Shown piece after piece: positions 52,750 through 61,588 of a stretch of 64,000 nucleotides of DNA (positions are counted from its first letter, which is position 1; the number at the start of each line of letters is the position of its first letter). The DNA is from an uncultured Lachnospiraceae bacterium (lineage in GTDB: Bacteria > Bacillota > Clostridia > Lachnospirales > Lachnospiraceae), in NCBI GenBank assembly GCA_947564735.1, contig CANOEC010000018.1, positions 1 through 64,000 of the forward strand, written 5' to 3'. The translations under genes and the position numbers were made by a program. The notes under the pieces were generated by a model. It did not search any database and was not told where the DNA came from. It saw nothing but the letters and a program-made list of their open reading frames with translations.

Positions 52750-52907
52750 TGTTATTACCACCTTTCTTAATAATATTGTTATTTTGACCGGCTTACCAGC
52801 CGGATATTAACTACAGTTTTTATTATAACCCAAAGCCTGACCTTACGCAAACATATTCTGGAAAATATGGTGAATCTCCGTAACCCCGTCGCACGCGCAT
52901 GATAATT

Positions 52908-53801
52908 CTATTCCTCCGGCACTCTGATATCAAGCACCTTCTGTCTGTTCTCAAGCACCGCTTTGCAGTGTTCCCCTCCAAATTCACCATCCAGCGTCCA
53001 TGAAAGCGGTTCCTCACTCTCTACAACCAGCCTCGACGTCTTAAAGGTATAAATGTGTTCCGATTTCACCCGCTTATCCACCAACGCCAAAATAATATTA
53101 TTCAAGTCAAGCGGATTAGAAGGCTTACGTATCAGCGTCACCTCGAAAAGTCCATCGTCTAGCAGAATATCCTGCCCCGTGATTCCGCGGAACCCTCCCA
53201 CAGAATAAGAATTGGTGACCATTCCGTATAGAAACTCTCCTTCAATCACCTGTTCACCATTCGTAATTTTTAGCGGATAGGAACGCACGGAAGGCAGCCT
53301 CTTCACACCCTCCAACAGATATGCCGCATGCCCCAGCACATTCTTAATATCCTGCTTTGTCTCATAAGACACATCCGTAAAAATTCCAAATGCCGCCACA
53401 TAAATGAAGCTGTCCTGATTAAAGGCTCCAATATCGCACGAAAAGTTTCTGCCCTGCACAACCACATCCGCCGCCTTAATCATGCTCTTAGGGATCTTCA
53501 GGCTGTTGGCAAAGTCATTGGTGCTGCCTGCCGGAATATAGCCGATGGGAAGTTTCTCCTCACATTGCATCATACCGCTCACAACTTCGTCAAGCGTACC
53601 GTCACCGCCGCTACATACAACAATATCATACCCTTCATGGCGCATTTTAACCGCTTTCACCGCATCTCCTGCCGCCTGTGTCGGATAGGCTGTCACTTCA
53701 TATCCAGCCTTCACAAATATGTCTATGATATCCAGCAGATTACTGCGAATCTGCGCCTTTCCTGCTCTCGGATTATAGATAAAGAGCATTTTCTGACCCA
53801 T
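52908..53801 (-). CDS. YegS/DagK-type diacylglycerol or lipid kinase
   Basis: 297 residues. NPRAGKAQ at the N-terminus, the nucleotide motif CSGGDGTLDEV, and PAGSTNDFANSL, all typical of the DAGK catalytic family; the C-terminal beta-sandwich carries DGLFEVTLI. Phosphorylates diacylglycerol or a related lipid at the inner membrane face. GGGAGGG precedes the start; a TTGACT-17-TAAAAT promoter is visible upstream (minus strand, 53870-53900 region). Confidence 0.9.
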   Translation of the reverse strand: MGQKMLFIYNPRAGKAQIRSNLLDIIDIFVKAGYEVTAYPTQAAGDAVKAVKMRHEGYDIVVCSGGDGTLDEVVSGMMQCEEKLPIGYIPAGSTNDFANSLKIPKSMIKAADVVVQGRNFSCDIGAFNQDSFIYVAAFGIFTDVSYETKQDIKNVLGHAAYLLEGVKRLPSVRSYPLKITNGEQVIEGEFLYGMVTNSYSVGGFRGITGQDILLDDGLFEVTLIRKPSNPLDLNNIILALVDKRVKSEHIYTFKTSRLVVESEEPLSWTLDGEFGGEHCKAVLENRQKVLDIRVPEE

Positions 53802-53943
53802 GTCTGCATCCCTCCCCGCAACGCTATACTACGTAGGCAATACAATAACCATTTTTCGTTTATTATATTCAGTATTTTAACATTCCGGCATGTGAGAGTC
53901 AACAACCCTGTCAGCAGATTCAACAGCTTGCAAATTCAACAGC

Positions 53944-55821
53944 TTACTCGTAGTACTGCGCCTGCGCCTCCCACATTCTGTGATAAATGCCTCCCTTATC
54001 TGCTACGAGTTCATCATGCGTTCCGTTTTGGACAATCCGCCCCTTATCAAACACCACAATCTCATCACAGAAGCGGCAGCTACTCATGCGATGGGATATA
54101 AACACTGCCGTCTTTTCCGCCACCATATCATTGAAGCGTTTATAAATATCCTGTTCGGCAATTGGGTCCAGTGCGCTTGTCGGCTCATCAAGTATTACAA
54201 GCGGGGCATCGCGGTACAATGCTCTGGCAAGGGCTATTTTCTGCTTTTCACCACCTGAGATTTCGATTCCTTCTTCTCCGTCCTCCTGCTGATCCTTTAA
54301 AAGCTTCGAATCAATCCCACTCTTCATGTTCTGTACCCTTTCGTAGATACCAGCGTCCTTAAGGCTTCTGATTACCCTTTCCCTGTCATATTCCGAGCCC
54401 GCCGCCACGTTTTCTGCTACTGAGAAGGAAAATATTCTGTAATCCTGAAACACAATGGAAAAGAGGCGGATATATTCATTATAATCGTATTTACGGATAT
54501 TAATTCCATTTAAAAGGATTTCTCCCTCCACAGGGTCATACAGCCTGCACAGAAGCTTGATAAAGGTTGTCTTACCGGCTCCGTTAGCGCCTACAATCGC
54601 CAGCTTCTGACCAAGCTTCAGCCGGAAAGACACATCCTTTAAAATCATCCTGTCATTGTTTGGATAATGGAAGCTGACATTGCGAAATTCCAGCTCATAC
54701 TCATTATCAAGTCGCTTTTCCACCGGAATTGTCCCTTCATACTTTTCATTCCTGACATCCATCAGTTCATTGTAGCTCTCCAGATAGATATTCTGACTAT
54801 TAATACTGACAATCAGCGAGAAAACCTTACCTATCTGGTTCTGTAGAAGTGTAATTGCACTGATATACTTTGCCACATCACCTATTGTTATCATGCCGTA
54901 AACTGCCTTGACTCCCACATAAGCATATACCGCGGCAACAAATATACTGTGCATAGTCTGTGCGTACACTCCCACTCTCATGCCGTCTCTGATTGCCTGT
55001 TTCTGCACTCTTTCGATATCGTCGCGGGCTTTCATGCCCTTTTTCAAAATCATATCGGACATTTTAAAAATACGGATATCCTTGCCCATGGAATAATCGG
55101 TAGTCAGGTTAAAGAAAAACCAGTAAATTCTTCCCTGTCTTACCTCCGTCTGGTTACAGTTATAGCGAATCTTTCCCTCCTTCGCATCACATTTACTTCC
55201 TATATAAATACTGACTGCCAGCAATCCAAGAAGCAGCGCATAGCTTAAGGGTGATGCAAAGAAGGCATACACTGCGCTTTCGCCATCATAAGGCACTGAA
55301 GTAAACAGCCCCGACATCGCAGAAACCGCCCCCACACAGGAAAGTACAGCCCCAGACAAATCCAGCGTTTTCATTAAGTATCCGCCCATCCCACCCATGT
55401 TCTCCGTATTGCCGTCCGCCTGCGCAATCATTTCCTGCGTGCTGTTTCTTTCCAGAATATCATAGTCCAGATTCATTGCCTTGTATTCAATTTCCCTGTT
55501 TTTACGCTGACTCACCAGCTGCCAGAAAACCGGCAGAAGATCTCCCATTGCACTGCGGATAAGTTCCAGCACCATTCCGCCTCCCACCATAACCGCCGCA
55601 ACTGTCAGAACCTCTTCTTTGTCCGCCCCGCCCACCAGCATGTCCACAATCTGCGCCCCTAAAATCATGTGCAGAAACGGCATCAGGCAATTTATAAGCG
55701 TATACAAAGCCGCACATGGAATATACCATGGACACAGATGATATATATTTCCCATATTCCTCTTATAACACTTAAAAAAAGGAAGTTTATTCGTCCGAGC
55801 CTCTTTATTCGTTCTCTTCAT
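53944..55821 (-). CDS. ABC exporter subunit, fused membrane and ATPase domains (2)
   Basis: 625 residues. Six membrane helices (residues about 30-330), then a full ATPase: Walker A GANGAGKTT, signature EISGGEKQKIALA, Walker B LVILDEPTSALDP, and the switch histidine in ISHRMSS. No peptidase C39 domain. Starts inside the end of the upstream ABC gene (17-bp overlap), so the two are very likely the halves of a heterodimeric exporter. Both sets of ATPase motifs are intact. Confidence 0.93.
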   Translation of the reverse strand: MKRTNKEARTNKLPFFKCYKRNMGNIYHLCPWYIPCAALYTLINCLMPFLHMILGAQIVDMLVGGADKEEVLTVAAVMVGGGMVLELIRSAMGDLLPVFWQLVSQRKNREIEYKAMNLDYDILERNSTQEMIAQADGNTENMGGMGGYLMKTLDLSGAVLSCVGAVSAMSGLFTSVPYDGESAVYAFFASPLSYALLLGLLAVSIYIGSKCDAKEGKIRYNCNQTEVRQGRIYWFFFNLTTDYSMGKDIRIFKMSDMILKKGMKARDDIERVQKQAIRDGMRVGVYAQTMHSIFVAAVYAYVGVKAVYGMITIGDVAKYISAITLLQNQIGKVFSLIVSINSQNIYLESYNELMDVRNEKYEGTIPVEKRLDNEYELEFRNVSFHYPNNDRMILKDVSFRLKLGQKLAIVGANGAGKTTFIKLLCRLYDPVEGEILLNGINIRKYDYNEYIRLFSIVFQDYRIFSFSVAENVAAGSEYDRERVIRSLKDAGIYERVQNMKSGIDSKLLKDQQEDGEEGIEISGGEKQKIALARALYRDAPLVILDEPTSALDPIAEQDIYKRFNDMVAEKTAVFISHRMSSCRFCDEIVVFDKGRIVQNGTHDELVADKGGIYHRMWEAQAQYYE

Positions 55822-57643
55822 CCCGCTTTATCTCCCCTTCCTTATAATATTGACTCTGCACCTCAAAAACTTCTGCATATTTTCCCTTCTTTGCAAGCAG
55901 TTCATCATGCGTTCCCATTTCTACAATACTGCCGTTTTCAAGAAAGAGTACCCTGTCGCAGAACTTTGTACTCGCAAGCCTGTGTGAGATAAACAGCGCC
56001 GATTTTCCCCGTGTTGCAGTTTTATAATCCTCATACATATTGCTTTCCGCAATCGGGTCCAGCGCTGCCGTAGGTTCGTCGAGTACAATCATGGGGGCAT
56101 CTTTATACAGACATCTGGCAAGCATCAGCTTCTGCATCATACCGCCCGACAACTGGATTCCGTCGGGGTCAAAGCTTTGTGTTAAACTCGTCAATTCCTT
56201 CCGTTCAAGGATGTCAACATCCTTCCACAGACCGGCACGAAGCAGGCATTCACGGACTTTCCCCATATCTGTTTCCTCCTCCATGCACCCCGATACATTG
56301 CTGCAGATGGAAACCGGCATTGTATTGATATCCTGAAAAATGACCGCCAGAAGTTCATGGTACTCGTCCAGATTCAGCGTCTCAATGGAATGACCGCCAA
56401 TCAGAATCTCTCCGCCGGTAGGATGATAGAATCCGCACAGCAGCTTTACAAGGGTGGACTTCCCCGCCCCGTTATTTCCGACAAGCGCTATCTTCTCTCC
56501 CGATTGAATGGAAAATGAAATGTTTTTCAGTATGTCTTCCCCCTCCTCTTCATACCGGAAAGACACATTTCTAAATACAATTTCGGGAAACTGTTTGCGC
56601 CACGCAGAAGGAATGCGCATGCCCTCCTCGCGCATAAATTGATTGGGGTAATCCATCATCCTGCGATATTCACATATCATCTGATTTCCTTCCAGCAGAT
56701 AACTGATGTGATAGCGTATATTTCCAAACCATGCAGAAAGTCCGCTGACAACTCCAAGTCCCAGCGTAAACTCCGCGATGCGCAAAGTTCCGTTCAATAC
56801 TCCTGTAACCATGATTCCATATGCCAGAATATCCCTTGCCGCAACAAAAAGGGCGTCGGAAACATGAACCGCATACTTGTACTTGCATTTTCCTACTGAT
56901 AATGCCTTGTTCCTATCGTCAAGTCTGTCAACTCCCGAACGGAGCCAGTCCGCCATATTGTATATCCTGATATCCTTGCCGTTATCCACCGATACCGACT
57001 GCTTCTTTAAGTAAAAAAATCGACCCCATATCCTATGCTGCTCGTCCATAGTCCGTTCCCTGTATTTGCGGTGGCGCGCTTCCAGCAGAGAACTTGCAAC
57101 AGACATAGCCACTATAATTACCATAATCCGCCAGTCAAAAAAAGAAATTGTCAATGAATAAAGCAGTATGCCTATCACCGTGGCAACAATCAATGGAAAA
57201 TTAATATACATTAGGCTTACTCCATTTCTGTACATGTTGACGGCATGTGTGGCGCGGCTCAAAAGCCGCTGTTGTGCTGGAGACTCCACATTATCATAAT
57301 CTGCATCCAGACTTTTTTTCACCAGTCTCGTAAGGAATTCCCTGTTCTGTGCGGTTTCATAATAAAAATCACTCCACGCATTAATATACTGGTTTCCGAT
57401 TCTACAGAGCAAAGACAAAACCAGCATGATGAACATAATCGTCAGATAATGACTCACTTTTCCCTTTTCAGTAATACTCGACACGGCTGCTGCAAGCGTA
57501 AGCGTGCCAATCACACGTTCCGCAACAGTAAAGAAAACCATACCATACACGCCAACTTTCATTGCGGGTTTTACTTCATACAAAATCTTGTATACATACC
57601 GCACATTACTGAATAATGTATACTCTTTCCCTTTCGTTTTCAT
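55805..57643 (-). CDS. ABC exporter subunit, fused membrane and ATPase domains (1)
   Basis: 612 residues, same layout: membrane domain to about residue 330, Walker A GNNGAGKST, signature QLSGGMMQKLMLA, Walker B MIVLDEPTAALDP. AGGAGATGACG precedes the start. A LytTR-type direct repeat 100-130 bp upstream suggests control by the neighbouring response regulator. Substrate unknown; such pairs downstream of LytTR systems often export peptides or provide resistance to them. Confidence 0.93.
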   Translation of the reverse strand: MKTKGKEYTLFSNVRYVYKILYEVKPAMKVGVYGMVFFTVAERVIGTLTLAAAVSSITEKGKVSHYLTIMFIMLVLSLLCRIGNQYINAWSDFYYETAQNREFLTRLVKKSLDADYDNVESPAQQRLLSRATHAVNMYRNGVSLMYINFPLIVATVIGILLYSLTISFFDWRIMVIIVAMSVASSLLEARHRKYRERTMDEQHRIWGRFFYLKKQSVSVDNGKDIRIYNMADWLRSGVDRLDDRNKALSVGKCKYKYAVHVSDALFVAARDILAYGIMVTGVLNGTLRIAEFTLGLGVVSGLSAWFGNIRYHISYLLEGNQMICEYRRMMDYPNQFMREEGMRIPSAWRKQFPEIVFRNVSFRYEEEGEDILKNISFSIQSGEKIALVGNNGAGKSTLVKLLCGFYHPTGGEILIGGHSIETLNLDEYHELLAVIFQDINTMPVSICSNVSGCMEEETDMGKVRECLLRAGLWKDVDILERKELTSLTQSFDPDGIQLSGGMMQKLMLARCLYKDAPMIVLDEPTAALDPIAESNMYEDYKTATRGKSALFISHRLASTKFCDRVLFLENGSIVEMGTHDELLAKKGKYAEVFEVQSQYYKEGEIKRDEENE

Positions 57644-57743
57644 ACGTCATCTCCTGTTTCACAAAATATACGCCGCACCCATTCCCCGGATAAACGACTG
57701 TCTATATCTCCATATTATCATGCTTTCTGAAGCGTAAAAAAAA

Positions 57744-57775
57744 CGTGCACGAATTGTAATTTTTCGTACACGAAT
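57744..57775 (-). promoter_or_regulatory. LytTR-type direct repeat upstream of the ABC exporter genes
   Basis: CGTGCACGAAT (57744-57754) and CGTACACGAAT (57765-57775) match at 10 of 11 positions and begin exactly 21 bp apart, i.e. two helical turns, the spacing bound by LytTR-domain dimers. Downstream on the minus strand a GATAAT -10 (57719-57714) has no good -35, as expected of an activated promoter. Confidence 0.65.
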
Positions 57776-57822
57776 GCAATACAGTTTCCGTTGGCTTTGA
57801 TTTCGCCATAGCTCCAATCTTA

Positions 57823-58473
57823 TCAAAGCGGCAGCATAATTTCAGTGGAAAATACCCCCGGCTCATTTGCCCTTCTGATATATCCATTATACTTTTCCAC
57901 AACAAGGTCTATCCGTTTAAGACCGTGACCATGGTCGCCGCGTTTGTTCGATATATACTCCTTATCAAGCTTTCTTACTATTTCACTGGTTGAATTGGTA
58001 ACGTTAATATACAACTGCCGTTTACGTATACACAAATAGATTCTCAAAAACCGTTCGGAATCTTTTGGCATTTTCCTGCAGGACTCGACTGCATTATCAA
58101 TCAGATTTCCAATAACGGCGCACAAATCTATATCCCCGATTGCCAGACTCTCGGCGATCTCCGCTTTACAGTGAATGCGTATCTTCTCCTTTTCAGCGAT
58201 GCACAGCTTGCTGTTTAAGATTGCATCAAGGCTGATATTGCCCGTCGTGTATTTCACCTTGATGCTGTCAAGACTTCCCTCAAGCTCATTCAGATACTTT
58301 TCCGCCTCCTCAATCTGTCCCATGGCAAGATGCGCCTTAAGCTTCTGAAGATGATTATGATAATCATGCCGCCAGCCACGCATGGTTCTATAGATCTCAT
58401 TCACTTCCTCAACCTGCCTCGCTACCGTCTCTGCCTGATAATCCAGATATTTTCTGTCACCAAAATGAAACAT
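57823..58473 (-). CDS. GHKL histidine kinase of the AgrC type, without sensor domain
   Basis: About 216 residues. H-box RHDYHNHLQKLKAHL, N-box LIDNAVESC and G-box GHGLKRI are present, so the catalytic core is complete. AgrC/VirS-like kinases normally have six membrane helices before it; here nothing precedes the dimerisation helix except about 30 residues. Start 58473 has GGGAGGC upstream; a TTG at 58491 behind GGAGGAGAAGGA is an alternative. It follows the response regulator gene closely. A cytoplasmic kinase or one that relies on another sensor is implied. Confidence 0.82.
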   Translation of the reverse strand: MFHFGDRKYLDYQAETVARQVEEVNEIYRTMRGWRHDYHNHLQKLKAHLAMGQIEEAEKYLNELEGSLDSIKVKYTTGNISLDAILNSKLCIAEKEKIRIHCKAEIAESLAIGDIDLCAVIGNLIDNAVESCRKMPKDSERFLRIYLCIRKRQLYINVTNSTSEIVRKLDKEYISNKRGDHGHGLKRIDLVVEKYNGYIRRANEPGVFSTEIMLPL

Positions 58474-58510
58474 ACACGCCTCCCGATTCAATCCTTCTCC
58501 TCCATAAGTA

Positions 58511-59224
58511 CTATTTAAAAAAGTATTTCATAAATGCCTCATTCAATGGACCATACGCACCCCGGCTAATGGGTATCGCATCTCCGTTCTCAAGGATACA
58601 TTCCTCGCGGGTAATTTTGTTGACATATTCAAGATTGACAACAGCCGACCTGTTCACCTTGACAAATCTTGCCGCATCCAATTTTGCCAGCATCTCCTTA
58701 AGTCCTATCTTCCACTCATAAACCTTGTCCGCCGTCCGCATCTGCATATAATGTCCTTCTACCTTCAGAAATATAATGTCGCTCCTTAAAAGTCTTAAAT
58801 TTTCGCCATCATATTTAATCGTAAGATAATCATCCCTGCTATTTTCCATTTTTTCCATACATGCATCCATGGTTTCCTCCAGCCTGCTCTCTTCAACAGG
58901 CTTTATCAGATACCTAACCGCGCCAATTTCATATCCTTCAAACACATACTCAGATTTTCCTGTAACAAACACAATCTGCACATTCCGGTCAGATTTTCTT
59001 ATCTCATGCGCCAGCTCCATGCCGTTCATATTTTTCATACAGATATCAAGAAAAATAATATCAAACAGATGCCGCCCGTCATACTGAAACAGATATTCCT
59101 CCGAGCTTTCGACAAACGTAATCACCAGCCGGACATTTCTGGCATTTCCCCAAGCTTCCATCATTATTTTATAATAATCATGCAGTTCTGCCTCATCCTC
59201 TACGATTGCCACTCTGACTAACAT
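58511..59224 (-). CDS. LytTR-family response regulator (AgrA-like)
   Basis: About 237 residues from the ATG at 59224 (CTGGGGG upstream). Receiver domain with the acidic pair in VEDEAELHDY, phosphorylated Asp in IIFLDICMKNMNGMELA and Lys in LIKPVEE; C-terminal LytTR domain (IIFLKVEGHYMQMRTADKVYEWK in outline; FVKVNRSAVVNLEYV). Binds paired direct repeats spaced two helical turns apart, as found upstream of the ABC genes. First gene of the two-component pair. Confidence 0.9.
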   Translation of the reverse strand: MLVRVAIVEDEAELHDYYKIMMEAWGNARNVRLVITFVESSEEYLFQYDGRHLFDIIFLDICMKNMNGMELAHEIRKSDRNVQIVFVTGKSEYVFEGYEIGAVRYLIKPVEESRLEETMDACMEKMENSRDDYLTIKYDGENLRLLRSDIIFLKVEGHYMQMRTADKVYEWKIGLKEMLAKLDAARFVKVNRSAVVNLEYVNKITREECILENGDAIPISRGAYGPLNEAFMKYFFK

Positions 59225-59375
59225 ACTTTTTCCCCCAGCCTGTACATTTTCCAAAAGGCGCACACAAGTCTCCATTCTTTTCCCGTTATCATACTACTGT
59301 GCGGTGCAAATGTCAAAAAACCGCCAAAAGAACTCTGCAAAAGAATCCTGCACAACGACTTACACATCAAAAGGG

Positions 59376-59410
59376 AAAAACAAAAAGAGACTCCCTGCTA
59401 CGGAAATCTC
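59376..59410 (-). terminator. Terminator after crh
   Basis: GAGACTCCC (59387-59395) pairs, with two G-U pairs, with GGAAATCTC (59402-59410). On the minus strand it is followed by TTTTTGTTTTT. It closes the long hprK-to-crh gene run. Confidence 0.75.
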
Positions 59411-59457
59411 CTTCCTATTCTGCCTTATCTAAATGTCATGTACGATGTCTGTTCTGC

Positions 59458-59712
59458 CTACTTCCCGCTTAAGAATTTCTCAATTTCCTCTACTGCGGAG
59501 TTTTCATCGCTGCCTTCTGCAACGACAGTGACCTGCTCGCCACTGGCAAGTCCCAGACTCATCATACCCATAATACTTTTTGCATTGACTTTTCTGTCAT
59601 CTGCATTGATGTACACAGTGCTCTCAAACTGACTCGCCACCTGTACAAGCATCGCAACCGGTCTTGCTTCCAAGCCGGTTTCCAGCTTAATCTGGATAGA
59701 TTTTTGTATCAT
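59458..59712 (-). CDS. crh: HPr-like catabolite regulator without His15 (Crh-type)
   Basis: 84 residues with the HPr fold. The usual GxHARP active site reads GLEARP, so residue 15 is Glu in place of the phosphoenolpyruvate-dependent His. Ser46 is kept in KSIMGMM, the site phosphorylated by HPr kinase. This is the pattern of Crh (Gln15 in Bacillus), a pure catabolite-repression cofactor that cannot carry sugar-transport phosphate. Its neighbours whiA and rapZ also flank crh in Bacillus, and hprK lies 4 kb upstream in the same run. Confidence 0.88.
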   Translation of the reverse strand: MIQKSIQIKLETGLEARPVAMLVQVASQFESTVYINADDRKVNAKSIMGMMSLGLASGEQVTVVAEGSDENSAVEEIEKFLSGK

Positions 59713-59788
59713 AATATTCTCCTCCTTATTAAATCCTCACCACAAAAACTATATTCTTTCATTACTTCATCAAGAATTCTGTAATCCC

Positions 59789-60694
59789 TTATGCTCTGAT
59801 TCCATCGGCAATCTCACTCAGTCTACGCAATCTGTGATTTACACCTGATTTACCTACCGGCGGCTCCAGATATCCGCCCAGTTCCTTCAGTGCGGCGTCC
59901 GGATATTCCAATCGAATCTCCGCCATCTGCCTTAAATTATCCGGCAGGTTCTCAAACCCATATTTATCTCTGATTAAAAGAATATCTTCAATTTGTTTCG
60001 ACGCAGCCGTAACTGTTTTGGAAATATTTGCCGTCTCACAGTTCACACGCCTGTTGATGGAATTACGCATTTCCTTGACAATTCTAAGGTTTTCCAGATT
60101 CATCAACGATACGTGCGCGCCCATGACATTCAGTAAATCCACAATGCCCGCGCCCTCTTTCAAATACACGACATTGTATTTCTTACGCTTAATCACCTTG
60201 GCTTCTATCTGAAATTCCTGAATCACATCCCTCAGTTGTTCCGCCTGCGCCTTCTCACTACAGACAAATTCCAGATGATAGCTTTTCTTTGGATCGCTCA
60301 TGGAGCCGATACATATAAATGCTCCCCGCAAATACGCTCTTGCACAGCAGGAATTTTTAATCAGCAGAGAATTTACCGGCGCTTTGATTGCTGCCGCTAA
60401 TTCCTCTTTTACTCCTAAGTGCAGAGCTTGTATCACTTTGCTCTCCGTCTCGTCGTCGGGCAACAAACTGCTCTTACCTTTTATTACAACATTATCTATA
60501 TTATATGTTTTTTTGAGTAATGTAAAGCATTTTCTGATAACTGCTTCATTTTCCGTCTCCAGACACAGATGTGTTCCATCTTCACATATATTTCCGCAAA
60601 AATGAATCAACGCCGCCAGTTCTGCCAACTGGCAGTGTCTGGCGGAGCTAATCTGCGCCGCAAGTTCTTCCTTCACTGTTCCGGAAAAAGACAT
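59789..60694 (-). CDS. whiA: WhiA DNA-binding protein
   Basis: 301 residues. N-terminal LAGLIDADG-like domain (SFSGTVKEELA, then RAYLRGAFICIGSMSDPKKSYHLEF in outline) and C-terminal helix-turn-helix (LPDNLRQMAEIRLEYPDAALKELGGYL in outline; KSGVNHRLRRL). Conserved Gram-positive protein linked to cell division and sporulation control. Sits between rapZ and crh as in many Firmicutes. Confidence 0.96.
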   Translation of the reverse strand: MSFSGTVKEELAAQISSARHCQLAELAALIHFCGNICEDGTHLCLETENEAVIRKCFTLLKKTYNIDNVVIKGKSSLLPDDETESKVIQALHLGVKEELAAAIKAPVNSLLIKNSCCARAYLRGAFICIGSMSDPKKSYHLEFVCSEKAQAEQLRDVIQEFQIEAKVIKRKKYNVVYLKEGAGIVDLLNVMGAHVSLMNLENLRIVKEMRNSINRRVNCETANISKTVTAASKQIEDILLIRDKYGFENLPDNLRQMAEIRLEYPDAALKELGGYLEPPVGKSGVNHRLRRLSEIADGIRA

Positions 60695-60709
60695 TCTTAC
60701 ACTCCCTGC

Positions 60710-61573
60710 TTAATATCCCTGCTTAATATCCCTGTGGTACAACTTCACACCATAATTCCCGTGTTCTTTCATCTTGTCATAAATCCCGTTTGCCAGCGTA
60801 ACGCTCCTGTGTTTACCGCCGGTACATCCAATCCCAATAACCAGTTGATGCTTACCCTCTTTAATGTAATTCGGAATCAGAAAATCGAACATGTCCATCA
60901 ACTTATCCAAAAATACAAGCGCCTCCGGGAAACTCATTACATAGTCCTGCACTTCTTTATCATTACCAGTTTTATGTTTCAATTCATCAATATAGAACGG
61001 ATTGGGAAGAAATCTGACGTCAAACACCAAATCAGCGTCCGCCGGAATACCATTCTTAAATCCAAACGACAAAATCGTAATCATCAGCGAATTATATTCC
61101 TCGTTGCGGACAAAGATGTGGTCAATCTCCTCCTTCAATTCTCTCGTCAAAAGATTGGACGTATCAATGACATAATCCGCTTTCTTCTTGATTTCCTGTA
61201 AGATTTCCCGTTCTTTACGCACTCCTTCTTCCACTCTTCCCTCAAGCGACAAAGGATGCATACGTCTCGTCTCTTTATATCTTTTCAGAAGAACGGCATC
61301 TCCGGCATCCATAAACAGAATCTCAAAAAGATAACCGTTCTCTTTCAGCTTGTCCAATATGCGCTGTGCATCTCCAAACGGCTGGTCTGCACGCACATCT
61401 AGCCCCAACGCGACTTTATTAATTTCACTGTTGGGGGTCGCAACCAGCTCTACAAACTTCTCAATCAGCGGCACCGGCAGATTATCCACACAATAAAATC
61501 CAACGTCCTCTAACATTTTCATGGCTGTTCTTTTACCGGAGCCACTCATACCGGTCACTACCACAAATCTCAT
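60710..61573 (-). CDS. rapZ: RapZ/YvcJ-family nucleotide-binding protein
   Basis: 287 residues. P-loop region GMSGSGKRT, GFYCVDNLPVPL, LDVRAD, the DTSNL stretch and the C-terminal GCTGGKHRSV. In Escherichia coli RapZ binds the small RNA GlmZ; in Bacillus YvcJ hydrolyses GTP. Odd: the Walker A Ser/Thr after GK is Arg (GKR), with Thr next, which may weaken nucleotide binding. GAGGAG precedes the start. Confidence 0.94.
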   Translation of the reverse strand: MRFVVVTGMSGSGKRTAMKMLEDVGFYCVDNLPVPLIEKFVELVATPNSEINKVALGLDVRADQPFGDAQRILDKLKENGYLFEILFMDAGDAVLLKRYKETRRMHPLSLEGRVEEGVRKEREILQEIKKKADYVIDTSNLLTRELKEEIDHIFVRNEEYNSLMITILSFGFKNGIPADADLVFDVRFLPNPFYIDELKHKTGNDKEVQDYVMSFPEALVFLDKLMDMFDFLIPNYIKEGKHQLVIGIGCTGGKHRSVTLANGIYDKMKEHGNYGVKLYHRDIKQGY

Positions 61574-61588
61574 AGAGTCATCTCCTCA

